Positions 1 to 7,749 of a stretch of 10,912 bases of DNA are shown piece by piece. The stretch spans positions 1-10,912 of the forward strand of contig JAZRRK010000026.1 in the NCBI GenBank assembly GCA_045650705.1. Reading direction: 5' to 3'. The notes beneath the pieces are model-generated. The model was not told the DNA's origin. It worked only from the letters and a program-made list of their open reading frames with translations, and made no database searches. The translations under genes and the position numbers were made by a program. Source of the stretch: UMGS1781 sp045650705. Its GTDB lineage: Bacteria; Bacillota; Clostridia; TANB77; CAG-508. Numbering within the stretch: position 1 is the stretch's first letter; each line of letters opens with the position of its first letter.

Positions 1-156
1 TATAAAAAAGTTAAAGAAAAAATTAAAAAAGTAGAAGAAGATAGAAGATATGGAAGATATAAAGAATATGCTGGCAAAATAAAATTAGATAAATATTTAG
101 CAAAATTATATGGAATAAATGAAATCTGTGAAATTATGTTAGAAGAAGGAGAATAA
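1..156 (+). CDS. C-terminal end of unidentified Lys/Glu-rich protein (partial)
   Basis: An open frame runs in from the left edge and ends at TAA (154-156), giving 51 residues of a protein whose start lies outside the window. The visible part is strongly charged (a KKVKEKIKKVEED stretch, then RRYGRYKEY) and ends ICEIMLEEGE, probably helical. I do not recognise the family. The frame is likely real because it stays open to the edge, its stop lies one base before the ATG of the tail-knob gene, and its last codons carry that gene's ribosome binding site (AGAAGGAG), a typical operon junction. The protein is therefore co-transcribed with the tail knob on the + strand, opposite to the other late genes. 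Confidence 0.6.
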   Translation, partial: YKKVKEKIKKVEEDRRYGRYKEYAGKIKLDKYLAKLYGINEICEIMLEEGE

Positions 157-157
157 T

Positions 158-1792
158 ATGAGTTTAAATAGTGAAATTATTTTAGTTTCTGGAATGAAAA
201 TTGACAAACAATACACAAACGTATTAAGTTATAGTGAAAATGAAATGCTAACATTATGTAGACAAAAACAAGTTGCAAGTGGTAATAAATATTCGTTTTT
301 AAGACCAACAAACAGTTTATATGTAGATTTTACATATAGTCAATGTTTACAAGCAAATTACATTGCTTTTCAAAATAGTGATTATAGTAATAAATGGTTT
401 TTTGCTTGGATTGATGAAGTAATATACAAAGGCGAAAAAAATTGTGAAATACGCTATACTGTAGATGCATGGTCAACATGGTTTAGTTACTGGAATAAAA
501 AGCCTTGCTTTGTAAATAGACAACATGTTTTAGATGATACAATTGGTTTAAATACTATTCCAGAAAATCTTAACATAGGGGAAGTTGTTGAGGAAGAAGA
601 AATAGAAGACATTTCTTATACAGTAGAAAATAGCTATTGGATTGCAATTTCGTGCGATTGGCAACCAGACGACTACTCTTATGCTGTTGCAGGAGACCAT
701 CGTGGGCAAGAATATACTGGAATAAGTGCTTATAATAATCAAATTTTTGGAAATAAGATATTTTTAATAGAAGTAAATAATATTGACAATAGTGGTTTTA
801 TTAATGCAGGTCTTTTTATTAAAAGAGTAAACTCAGATGGTCATGTTGGCGATTTACACGATATATTTATTGTTCCTGATGCTTTAATTGATAGAAATGT
901 ATTAACAAGCCATACAGCTTATGCTACTTCAAACAGTTCTTACCCTTTTACGTTTTATACAATACCATATTCAAAAGATATTGTAACTTTTAATACAACT
1001 TTTGAAAAACAATATACTTTTAGTAACTTTCAACCAAAAAATAATAAATGTTTTGTATATCCTTATAATTATTTACTTGTAAGTAATAATAACGGAAGTA
1101 ATAATATATATAAATATGAAGATTTTGCAACAGTAGGTTGTGTTTTTGAAAATCAACTCGCAATGGGAATTGGTGTAAGTGGTAGATTAGTACCAAAAAA
1201 TTATAAAGGTATGATTTACGCAGATGATGAAAGCTTGCCACTTGGAAAATATCCAACTTGTGGTTGGTCTACTGATAGTTACACAAATTGGCTTACACAA
1301 AATTCAATTAATGTTCCCTTAAAATTTGCATTTTCACATTTTGAAAATTATCAAAAATTTAATAGTGGGGACATTGTTGGTGCAACTGTAAGTGAAACAC
1401 AAGAAATAGCAGGCATAATTGGTTCTTTTTATTCTGCTTCTCTTTTACCTAACTTACATGGGGGTGGAAATAATGGCAACGTCGTATTTGGTGCTAATAA
1501 GAATTGTTTTACTTTTAGAAAAATGAGAGCAAAAACAGAATATTTAAGAATTATAGATGATTATTTTACAAGATTTGGGTATAAAATAAATAGAGTAATT
1601 GAGCCAAACATAGTTGGGAGAACATATTGGAACTATGTAGAAATTGGAAGTAGTGAGGTAATAGGAAACGGAACAGTTCCAGCAAACTTTATGGAAACAA
1701 TAAATAATGCGTGTCGTAAAGGTGTTACAATTTGGCATAACCATGACAATATTGGAAATTATAATTTGAATAATTCAATAGTTACAATTTAA
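158..1792 (+). CDS. Tail knob / distal tail tube protein (phi29 gp9-like)
   Basis: This 544-aa protein resembles the phi29 gp9 family, the hexameric tube that forms the tail knob and delivers DNA through the host membrane; phi29 gp9 has 599 residues. Family hallmarks visible here are the YTVDAWSTW block at residues 100-108, followed by the FVNRQHVLDDTIGLNTIPENL region (about 118-138), the RIIDDYFTRFGYKINRV block near 464-480, the GRTYWNYVE block near 487-496, and a C-terminus reading GVTIWHNHDNIGNY (522-535). Residues about 403-440 are Gly/Ser-rich and hydrophobic (DIVGATVSETQEIAGIIGSF, then HGGGNNG) and correspond in position to the gp9 loops that insert into membrane; they look shorter here. 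The start is ATG with AGGAG six bases upstream. In phi29 gene 9 lies among the late genes on the same strand; here it points against them and ends at a shared terminator hairpin. Confidence 0.9.
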   Translation: MSLNSEIILVSGMKIDKQYTNVLSYSENEMLTLCRQKQVASGNKYSFLRPTNSLYVDFTYSQCLQANYIAFQNSDYSNKWFFAWIDEVIYKGEKNCEIRYTVDAWSTWFSYWNKKPCFVNRQHVLDDTIGLNTIPENLNIGEVVEEEEIEDISYTVENSYWIAISCDWQPDDYSYAVAGDHRGQEYTGISAYNNQIFGNKIFLIEVNNIDNSGFINAGLFIKRVNSDGHVGDLHDIFIVPDALIDRNVLTSHTAYATSNSSYPFTFYTIPYSKDIVTFNTTFEKQYTFSNFQPKNNKCFVYPYNYLLVSNNNGSNNIYKYEDFATVGCVFENQLAMGIGVSGRLVPKNYKGMIYADDESLPLGKYPTCGWSTDSYTNWLTQNSINVPLKFAFSHFENYQKFNSGDIVGATVSETQEIAGIIGSFYSASLLPNLHGGGNNGNVVFGANKNCFTFRKMRAKTEYLRIIDDYFTRFGYKINRVIEPNIVGRTYWNYVEIGSSEVIGNGTVPANFMETINNACRKGVTIWHNHDNIGNYNLNNSIVTI

Positions 1793-1818
1793 AAAGAGTA
1801 GTTAAAACTACTCTTTTT
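1791..1818. terminator. Bidirectional intrinsic terminator between convergent genes
   Basis: A perfect 11-bp inverted repeat, AAAAAGAGTAG (1791-1801) and CTACTCTTTTT (1808-1818), flanks the six-base loop TTAAAA. Each strand ends its stem in five U residues, so the hairpin can stop transcription from both directions. The tail-knob stop codon (1790-1792) and the M14 appendage stop codon (1817-1819) both overlap the arms, making it a compact shared end for two converging transcripts. Confidence 0.88.
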
Positions 1819-3724
1819 ATTCTGGTGTTGTTAATGTCACTTGTTTCCAGCCTCTTAAAGTTCCTCTATAATAAATATTATACATTTTCATAAAGTCTGT
1901 TGTTACTGTTGTAAATTCAATTTCACAATCAACATTTGTATATCTTGGTTTTTTAATTGTTAAAATTCCTAGATTTTCATTACATTGCGTATATAAATTG
2001 CTTTCTGTGTTTGATACTCTTAAAACTGCTATTGAACTTACTGGAAGAGCCTCACAAATTTCTTGTATTGTAGGATTTGTATTTTCTGTTTCAAAATCAA
2101 TTTCATTAATATTCCCATATACAGATTTTGCAATTTGCTCCCAGCCGTAAAATCTATCATTATTATTATAAGATGCTATCCAAATTTTTGGTTGTTTGTA
2201 AGCATAAGATGTATAAGTAAGCCTTGAAACTTCACTATCATATTTTGGACTTTTTGTTATACTTAAAATTCCATGTACAGTATTACCCTTAAAAACTGGC
2301 ATGTCATTGAATAAAGTACTTTCATTACTTAAGGTTATAACTAAAGTAGAATTATTAGGAACTGCGTTTATAACTTCTATTAATGTATTAGAGGTATCGC
2401 AACCAATTTGGGCTAATTGATTATATCTAGCATTTGGTACATTACCGCTAAAGGCTGTTAATTGTAAAATAGTATTAGTAATAATTAAGTAAGAAATTTT
2501 ATGTCCTTTTCGTGTGTATTTGTCCCCTTGTATAAATTCGTCTGGTACTTCTGCTGTTGCCTCATAATAACCTTGCTTATGACAATAATATGCGCAATTT
2601 GCTTCTGTAACGCCAGTTACAAAATGTATAAAATGTTCATTTGGATTTGTAATATCTGTTGCTAATTCTGGAAATTCATTTAATATCATATTTTTTAAAC
2701 TTTCAGCTTGTTTTAACATATATTGTTTAAAACTATAATTATTAATTGTAAACCATAAAACTCTTTTATCTGTATGATTAAAATATTGGTGTGAGTGCCA
2801 GTCAATACATACCATACCATTTTTATATTTTTGCATATTATATTGTGATAAAACATCAACAACAAATTGTGTTTCTTTTTGGTCGCCTGCTTCATTTCCT
2901 TTATCTGTATCTATTTGAGAACTCCAATTTGGTGTTGGGAAGTTTCTATTGATATTTACTCCATTTCTATTATTTCTTGTGTTGTCATCAATTCCGCTAG
3001 GGTTTACACATGGCAATATTATATATGTGTAATTGTCTAAAATAAAATTATCACTTGATTTATTTCCATGTAAATATGTGTTAAAAGCTTGATATAAATG
3101 ATATATTGGTAATTTTTCATTCCCATGGATACCACTTGTAAAAAACATATAAGGAGCAGAATGCAAATTATTTTCTAAAATTTCTGTTTGATATTCTTCA
3201 TTTGTATTTAGTCCGCAGTCTTTTTTACTATTTGCAGTTATTACATAATATTTTAATTCGTTGTCAAAATCATCATAGCCCCATGTATAAGATTTTATTT
3301 TATTTGGAAATTCAGTTTCTAATGCATCCCATAAATCGTAAAAATCATCTGTATTATATTGTGTTAAATCAACATCAAAAATATCACTATTTGTTTTCTT
3401 TGTGTATGTTTGTGAAACATAGTTGCTTGTTGCCGTTCTTTGATTTCTTAATAAGTCCTCAAGTTCTCCAGATAATGCCATTTCATTTAATTTGTTGTTA
3501 ATCTCTTCTTGTACATCTAAGTTGTCAAAATAATTATCAACATACATTTTTAATTCATTAAAATATTTTGTTAATTTTTCAACTTGAAAGCCTGTTTTAT
3601 TTACATAATCTACAATTTTACAAAGTAATTGATATTCGTTTAGTGCGTCAAAACTATCTTCTATAAATGGAAATGTTTCCAAAACAAACCATTTAAAAGG
3701 ACTTAATTTTAAAAAATTATTCAT
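1817..3724 (-). CDS. Tail appendage/fibre with M14 zinc carboxypeptidase domain
   Basis: This 635-aa protein has three parts. Residues 1-95 carry the N-terminal module seen in many Gram-positive phage appendage proteins (PFKWFVLETFPFIEDSFDAL, then YFDNLDVQEEINNKLNEM), probably the virion anchor with a coiled coil. Residues about 115-425 form an M14 metallocarboxypeptidase domain with every key motif: zinc ligands H200 and E203 in GIHGNE, the substrate-binding block NPSG (241-244) and GVNINRNFP (255-263), the third zinc ligand H310 in IDWHSH, and the probable catalytic E392 in ATAEVP. Residues about 440-635 hold two related repeats of about 90 residues, ending FYGWEQIA and LRGWKQVT, which look like beta-rich binding modules. 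The gene directly follows the lower collar, the place of the phi29 appendage gene 12. Start ATG has GGAGG seven bases upstream. The substrate is not shown by sequence; host peptidoglycan stem peptides are my inference. Confidence 0.88.
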   Translation of the reverse strand: MNNFLKLSPFKWFVLETFPFIEDSFDALNEYQLLCKIVDYVNKTGFQVEKLTKYFNELKMYVDNYFDNLDVQEEINNKLNEMALSGELEDLLRNQRTATSNYVSQTYTKKTNSDIFDVDLTQYNTDDFYDLWDALETEFPNKIKSYTWGYDDFDNELKYYVITANSKKDCGLNTNEEYQTEILENNLHSAPYMFFTSGIHGNEKLPIYHLYQAFNTYLHGNKSSDNFILDNYTYIILPCVNPSGIDDNTRNNRNGVNINRNFPTPNWSSQIDTDKGNEAGDQKETQFVVDVLSQYNMQKYKNGMVCIDWHSHQYFNHTDKRVLWFTINNYSFKQYMLKQAESLKNMILNEFPELATDITNPNEHFIHFVTGVTEANCAYYCHKQGYYEATAEVPDEFIQGDKYTRKGHKISYLIITNTILQLTAFSGNVPNARYNQLAQIGCDTSNTLIEVINAVPNNSTLVITLSNESTLFNDMPVFKGNTVHGILSITKSPKYDSEVSRLTYTSYAYKQPKIWIASYNNNDRFYGWEQIAKSVYGNINEIDFETENTNPTIQEICEALPVSSIAVLRVSNTESNLYTQCNENLGILTIKKPRYTNVDCEIEFTTVTTDFMKMYNIYYRGTLRGWKQVTLTTPE

Positions 3725-3736
3725 ATATATTCCTCC

Positions 3737-4498
3737 TTATACTAATTGATAAAATAAGCAGTCTAATTTTTGATATATTAATGTATATACACTTTGCATT
3801 TTTTCTATATATTCAAAATATTTTTCTGGGCTTAATTTTCTTGTTATTTCGTTTGTTGTATTATTGTCCTTTGTATTTTGTGTAGCTTCCGTTTCTGTTG
3901 TTCCTTGACTTGTAGAACTATCTTCACTACTACTGTTATTTGTGTCAAATCCGTATTCTGTTAAATAACTACCATCTTTTACATTGCTAATTTGATTTTG
4001 TGGCAAGTCAGAAAAACGTTTGTCTTGTGTAGTTTCTGTGCTTGTATTTGAACTAGTTTCTATATTATTAGTAGTACTTGAATTGTCTGTTTTGTCTATT
4101 GTTCTATTATCTGTTGCATTGCGTATTGTTTTGTCATCTATTACGTTCCATTCTGCAAGCATATCAAACATATTATTGTATATTGGCATAATTTCATTTA
4201 ACTTTACATTTAATTGAATTTGAAAAGCTGTAAAAGTTTCTTGCCCTATTCTTCTTGTTAAAAAGTGATTTAAAATATTTGTTTCAAATTTTTCTTTATC
4301 TACATTTGTACTTAATGGATAATCAAAATCAAATACTTTTGTTCTTCCATTTTTTGCAAGGTCTTTTATTTTTGTTTTTTCTGTTTTTCCATAATTTACA
4401 ATAGAATCCAATAAACTATATAATGTAGGTGGCTTGTTGTCTATAAAAGGAAATGGGGGAACTCTTAAAAATTCTGGTAATTTAAAATCATTCGTCAT
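3737..4498 (-). CDS. Lower collar protein (phi29 gp11-like)
   Basis: This 253-aa protein resembles the phi29 lower collar (gp11, 293 aa), which joins the connector to the tail knob. Supporting segments are the N-terminus LPEFLRVPPFPFID, the IGQETFTAFQIQLNVKLNEI block (residues 84-103) followed by MPIYNNMFDML, and the YLTEYGFDT segment near 179. Residues about 129-217 are a low-complexity Ser/Thr/Asn/Asp stretch, as is common in the middle of these proteins. A longer frame begins at 4525, but the ATG at 4498 is preferred: it overlaps the connector stop as ATGACGAATGA, has GAGG nine bases upstream, and gives the family-like start MTNDFKLPEF. The order after scaffold, capsid and connector matches phi29, supporting the assignment. 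Confidence 0.85.
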   Translation of the reverse strand: MTNDFKLPEFLRVPPFPFIDNKPPTLYSLLDSIVNYGKTEKTKIKDLAKNGRTKVFDFDYPLSTNVDKEKFETNILNHFLTRRIGQETFTAFQIQLNVKLNEIMPIYNNMFDMLAEWNVIDDKTIRNATDNRTIDKTDNSSTTNNIETSSNTSTETTQDKRFSDLPQNQISNVKDGSYLTEYGFDTNNSSSEDSSTSQGTTETEATQNTKDNNTTNEITRKLSPEKYFEYIEKMQSVYTLIYQKLDCLFYQLV

Positions 4499-5370
4499 AG
4501 TCTTCAACCTCGCTTTCATCTTCATTATTTTCTATTTCTTCTTGAGATGTTGGAAGTCCGTCATAGTATTTTACTTCTATTGGTTTTTCTAACTTATCTC
4601 CAAACATTTTATTAATTAAATCAATGGCTTTTTGTCTAGGTTCAAAACGATTATATCTACTTGCAACATTACCACCGTAACATTGCTTTTATTTCATCTT
4701 TTATGTTTCTTTCTTTTTTCTGGTACATCATAGATGCAACCCCTATTAGTCTTAAAAATTCCGCCCATACTTTGTCTTTGTGCTCGTCTACTTTATCCGC
4801 AACATAGGGTGCTGGCTCTAAAATCATTGTTGTATCATCTAGGTTAATGTCTTCATACGTTATTACTGTATTTTCTAATCCGTCAACATTATTTACAATA
4901 TCTCTTATAGATTTTTCATTTTCAGCTTTTGTTTTCCAAAATCTTGGTGTACGTTGTTGTAAAATATTTATATCCATTGTTCTAGTGTCAAGTGCCATAC
5001 GTTCTGCGTATTGTGTTAAATCTAAATAAATAGGATATTGTCCATTATTATCATACATTATTACAAATTCCCCTGGTTTTAGATATCTATTATAGCCATT
5101 TTGACCTATTACTTGTATTCTTATAGGTCTTCCGTAAACATCAAGCCCCGCAGTAGATACAAAAGGCAAAGCTAATAATCCTAAAACCTCGTCCCAAAAA
5201 AATGCTACTGCACCGTCTTTTACAAGAGTTTTATTTAAAAAAGCTGTATCAATAAACTTTGGCATATTTTTCCATTCGAAAACATTTTCGGCAAGTGTCA
5301 ACATTTGTCTTCTATACATTAAATATGTTTTATAATTTGATAACTGGGAATTCACTAATTTTTTGTTCAT
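4488..5370 (-). CDS. Connector / portal (upper collar, phi29 gp10-like), frame broken near 4678
   Basis: This is the dodecameric head-tail connector through which DNA is packaged. The N-terminal 230 residues (from ATG 5370, AAGGAG seven bases upstream) match phi29 gp10 in pattern: VFEWKNMPKFID, then APYVADKVDEHKDKVWAEFL (from residue 187) and KKERNIKDEIKAM. The frame then closes at TAA 4669-4671. The expected C-terminus continues in the +1 frame (YGGNVASRYNRF, KAIDLINKMFG, then an acidic tail) to TGA 4488-4490. Omitting one base between 4671 and 4688 restores 293 residues, against 309 in phi29 gp10. The break is therefore most likely a sequence error or recent mutation; programmed frameshifting is the alternative. 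The restored stop overlaps the lower collar ATG, as expected of an intact operon. Confidence 0.87.
4669..4688 (-). other. Frameshift site in connector gene
   Basis: The connector frame reads ATG TTA CGG TGG TAA and stops, while the conserved continuation starts GGT GGT AAT GTT in the +1 frame. The +1 frame is itself closed just upstream by TAA at 4691-4689, so the change of frame must fall within about 20 bases. Dropping one T gives AMYGGNV; dropping the C after TTA gives AMLGGNV. No long homopolymer is present. Confidence 0.85.
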
Positions 5371-5391
5371 TTTTTTACTCCTTTCTATAAT

Positions 5392-5413
5392 AAAAAGGGC
5401 TTTTCAGCCCTTT
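5392..5413 (-). terminator. Intrinsic terminator after major capsid gene
   Basis: Read on the - strand, AAAGGGC (5413-5407), loop TGAAAA, then GCCCTTT (5400-5394) forms a 7-bp stem with a strong GGGC core, followed by further T residues that make a TTTTT run (5396-5392). It starts 11 bases after the capsid stop codon and ends just before the connector ribosome binding site. A leaky terminator here would let capsid and scaffold be made in excess over connector and tail proteins, which is an inference. Confidence 0.82.
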
Positions 5414-5424
5414 ATGTTTATATT

Positions 5425-6813
5425 TTATGCAACTGTAATTGTAGCTGTTCCAGTTACTGTACTATCAAAAATAGATGTTGCTGTTACTGTTAATTCTCCA
5501 GTTGGTGCATCAGCTGGAACTTTTAATAATCCAGATGCTGTTATTGTAACAACGTCCATGCCCTCAACACTAGAAGCTATTGACCATGTAACTGCTTTAT
5601 TTGCAAATCCTTCTGTTACAACTGTTGTACTTAATTGTACATTTTGACCTGCTGTTACTGTTGCTTCACTTGGACTAACTGTTACACTTTTAACACTTGG
5701 TGTTGCTGTTGTAAATACAGAACAATTTTCAAATGGGGAAGTTGATAATACAAGCCAGATGTGTAAGAATATATTTCTGTCTAATGTTGTAGGATTTTGC
5801 CATTCAGTTTGTTTTTGTCCTTGTGGGTTATTATCTAACGCATAGAAGTAGTCCATAAAAAATTGTTCAGATATTATTACTCCTATTACTGTTTTTAATT
5901 GTTCTATTTCGTCCTCTGTAAATTCTACAAACGCGTCGCCTAAAACTTCTTTTAATCTCTTTGTGTCAAATTCGTAGAAAGAATCCGTTAGTGCCATGTT
6001 CGTTTTAACATCTGCCTCGTCTTTAAAATAAGAAGTAGCTAAGACATTAGTCGTGTTAATTGCTTCTCTTTCTGCATCTAATATTAAGTATTGCTCGCTA
6101 AAAGGTGTAGCACGTCTTATTCCTGCTGGGTTAAAGTTTGGCTTTTTAAAGGTCATTTTATTTGAAACGCCTTTCATTTCTGCCAAAATATCCCTTGGAC
6201 TTTTTGAAGCATAATCTACAATTTGTTTTACTGGTACTGTTCCGTCTAAAATTCTTCTACACAATTGGTATTTGTCAATTTGGTATTTGTCATATTTATA
6301 TGTTTCATAAAGGTTGGCTATTGTATTTGTAATAAATGTTAATAATCCATCATCTTCATTATCAAAAGCCATTTGTAATTCACTTTCGTTAACTGTTGTT
6401 TCATACCACTTTTGGAAATTAAGTTCATGCATATATTGATATACGTCTGGAACTTCTGTATCCAAAAATTTTGCTTTATTTGTATAATTTTCGTTATAAT
6501 CATATACTTTTGCTAAATCTATGATTAATTCTCTTATTTGTTGTCCTCTTCTTAAAGTCCCTCTATTTGCAAAAATTTCCCATGGATTTTCCCATAAATT
6601 TCTTTTAATTAATGTTAAACCAATAACATTTATAGTATTAATAAATGCATTTTTGTATCTTTGGTTGTCAATTATTATTTGACCTATTGGTTTTGTTGAC
6701 TCCCCTTGTACTGGCAAGTCTATCTCTTCCCTTAATTCTGGGTTTTCATTTATGATATAACTTAATAATTCGGCGTTTGTTGTCGCCTTTAAAACATTAT
6801 TTTTCTTTGCCAT
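5425..6813 (-). CDS. Major capsid protein with C-terminal Ig-like (BIG2) domain (phi29 gp8-like)
   Basis: This 462-aa protein has the length and layout of the phi29 major head protein gp8 (448 aa), an HK97-fold shell subunit that also ends in a BIG2 domain. Residues 1-370 form the shell part, with IIIDNQRYKNAFINTINVIG near 47-66 and a Trp/Arg-rich RNLWENPWEIFANRGTLRRG stretch near 71-90. Residues 372-462 are the Ig-like domain: it opens with VKSVTVSPSEATVTAGQNV, contains KAVTWSI, and ends GTATITVA, typical of BIG2 surface domains, so it probably decorates the outside of the head. The start has AGGAGG eight bases upstream, and the gene follows the scaffold by 15 bases. A short duplicated DKYQ motif (see the repeat at 6265-6292) is the only oddity. 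Confidence 0.92.
   Translation of the reverse strand: MAKKNNVLKATTNAELLSYIINENPELREEIDLPVQGESTKPIGQIIIDNQRYKNAFINTINVIGLTLIKRNLWENPWEIFANRGTLRRGQQIRELIIDLAKVYDYNENYTNKAKFLDTEVPDVYQYMHELNFQKWYETTVNESELQMAFDNEDDGLLTFITNTIANLYETYKYDKYQIDKYQLCRRILDGTVPVKQIVDYASKSPRDILAEMKGVSNKMTFKKPNFNPAGIRRATPFSEQYLILDAEREAINTTNVLATSYFKDEADVKTNMALTDSFYEFDTKRLKEVLGDAFVEFTEDEIEQLKTVIGVIISEQFFMDYFYALDNNPQGQKQTEWQNPTTLDRNIFLHIWLVLSTSPFENCSVFTTATPSVKSVTVSPSEATVTAGQNVQLSTTVVTEGFANKAVTWSIASSVEGMDVVTITASGLLKVPADAPTGELTVTATSIFDSTVTGTATITVA
6265..6292. repeat. Short tandem direct repeat inside capsid gene
   Basis: The 13-mer TTGGTATTTGTCA occurs at 6265-6277 and again at 6280-6292, a 15-base period that keeps frame and encodes the doubled DKYQ in DKYQIDKYQL. 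It looks like a five-codon duplication within the shell domain. Confidence 0.6.
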
Positions 6814-6828
6814 TTGTTATTCCTCCTC

Positions 6829-7116
<288 letters not shown>

Positions 7117-7160
7117 TTTTAATTCTCCTTTCCTTAATATTTTGTGTGCAAAAAATTATG

Positions 7161-7175
7161 TTAATATAATATTAA
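7161..7175. repeat. AT-only inverted repeat overlapping the late promoter -10
   Basis: TTAATAT A ATATTAA is a perfect 7-bp palindrome around one central base, lying over and just downstream of the predicted -10 box. It could be an operator, or it could be chance in such AT-rich DNA. Confidence 0.35.
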
Positions 7176-7197
7176 TATATTTTAAAAAATTTGTCAA
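7169..7197 (-). promoter_or_regulatory. Sigma-A type promoter for the structural operon
   Basis: On the - strand a perfect TTGACA (7197-7192) is followed after 17 bases by TAATAT (7174-7169), which keeps the key T, A and final A, T positions of TATAAT. About 50 bases remain to the scaffold start codon. The -35 box contains the stop codon of the M23 gene (TGA, 7196-7194). This 77-base gap is the only sizeable one in the - strand gene block. The phi29 late promoter lacks a good -35 box and needs activator p4; this one would not seem to. Confidence 0.7.
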
Positions 7198-7748
7198 TAT
7201 TTTTTTCTTAACTTTCTTGCATATAATACCCACGGAAAACTTTTTTTATTCTCTGTAGGTTGTGGGGGTGGGGTAGGTGGTGTAGTTCCGTCGTAATGTA
7301 CTATTGTACCACGTTCGTTTGGAATTCCTAATGTGTTACTTGGATTTAAAAATGTATCGTAACTCCATATTGGACTTGTTGCGTACTCTAAATGTAAATG
7401 CACCCCTGTTACATTTCCAGTATCTCCCATTATTCCAACTTGAGTATTTGTATTTACGTTATCGCCAACATTTAAAGGGGAAGGACTTTGCATGTGGCAA
7501 TAACGCCAGTAGTTTCCAGTTAATGCATCTTGTATTATGATTTGGTTTCCTAGTGTTCCGTCATAAGATATCGAGTAAACAGTTCCTGTGCATACACTAT
7601 ATAAATCTGGATTTGGTGGTGTACTTCCGGTTGGTGCAAAGTCTGTTCCTGTATGCCACCTTGCCCAACTAGGACCCGTTTCTCCATATACTGCTGTTAA
7701 TATACTGTCGCTATGAACTGGGCTATTATTTATTGTTACATCTGCCAT
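7194..7748 (-). CDS. M23 family peptidoglycan metallopeptidase (phi29 gp13 peptidase-like)
   Basis: This 184-aa protein is an M23 (lysostaphin/LytM-type) zinc endopeptidase that cuts peptide cross-bridges in murein. The zinc ligands are visible: H32 and D36 in WHTGTDFA and H119 in GVHLHLE, with H117 and H85 (YCHM) as the further active-site histidines. The Gly-turn motifs VGDNV and VGIMGDTGNVTG lie between them. There is no signal peptide. After residue 155 comes a Pro-rich linker (PPTPPPQPT), then a basic aromatic tail FPWVLYARKLRKKY. phi29 gp13, the tail-tip protein, joins a lysozyme-like domain to an M23 domain; here only the peptidase part exists, so a role at the tail tip during entry is likely, though a lysis role cannot be excluded. 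The start ATG has AAAGGAAG eight bases upstream. Confidence 0.85.
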   Translation of the reverse strand: MADVTINNSPVHSDSILTAVYGETGPSWARWHTGTDFAPTGSTPPNPDLYSVCTGTVYSISYDGTLGNQIIIQDALTGNYWRYCHMQSPSPLNVGDNVNTNTQVGIMGDTGNVTGVHLHLEYATSPIWSYDTFLNPSNTLGIPNERGTIVHYDGTTPPTPPPQPTENKKSFPWVLYARKLRKKY

Positions 7749-7749
7749 T

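Noticed and set aside
4020..4217. A Val/Leu/Ser-rich + strand frame opposite the lower collar gene.
   Set aside because: Antisense reflection of the low-complexity Asn/Thr/Asp stretch; no independent coding evidence.
4499..4525. Upstream ATG start for the lower collar protein (nine extra residues).
   Set aside because: The extra residues lie over the repaired connector C-terminus, and the ATG at 4498 gives the usual stop-start overlap with a GAGG site and a family-like N-terminus.
5363..5647. A + strand frame of 94 codons opposite the capsid Ig-like domain.
   Set aside because: Shadow of the Val/Thr-rich BIG2 coding sequence. The sense frame has clear homology, and the shadow has no ribosome binding site and spans the terminator.
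7161..7175. The AT palindrome as a transcription terminator after the M23 gene.
   Set aside because: It contains no G or C pairs and is not followed by a clean T-run; it lies in the promoter region, so an operator or chance is more plausible.
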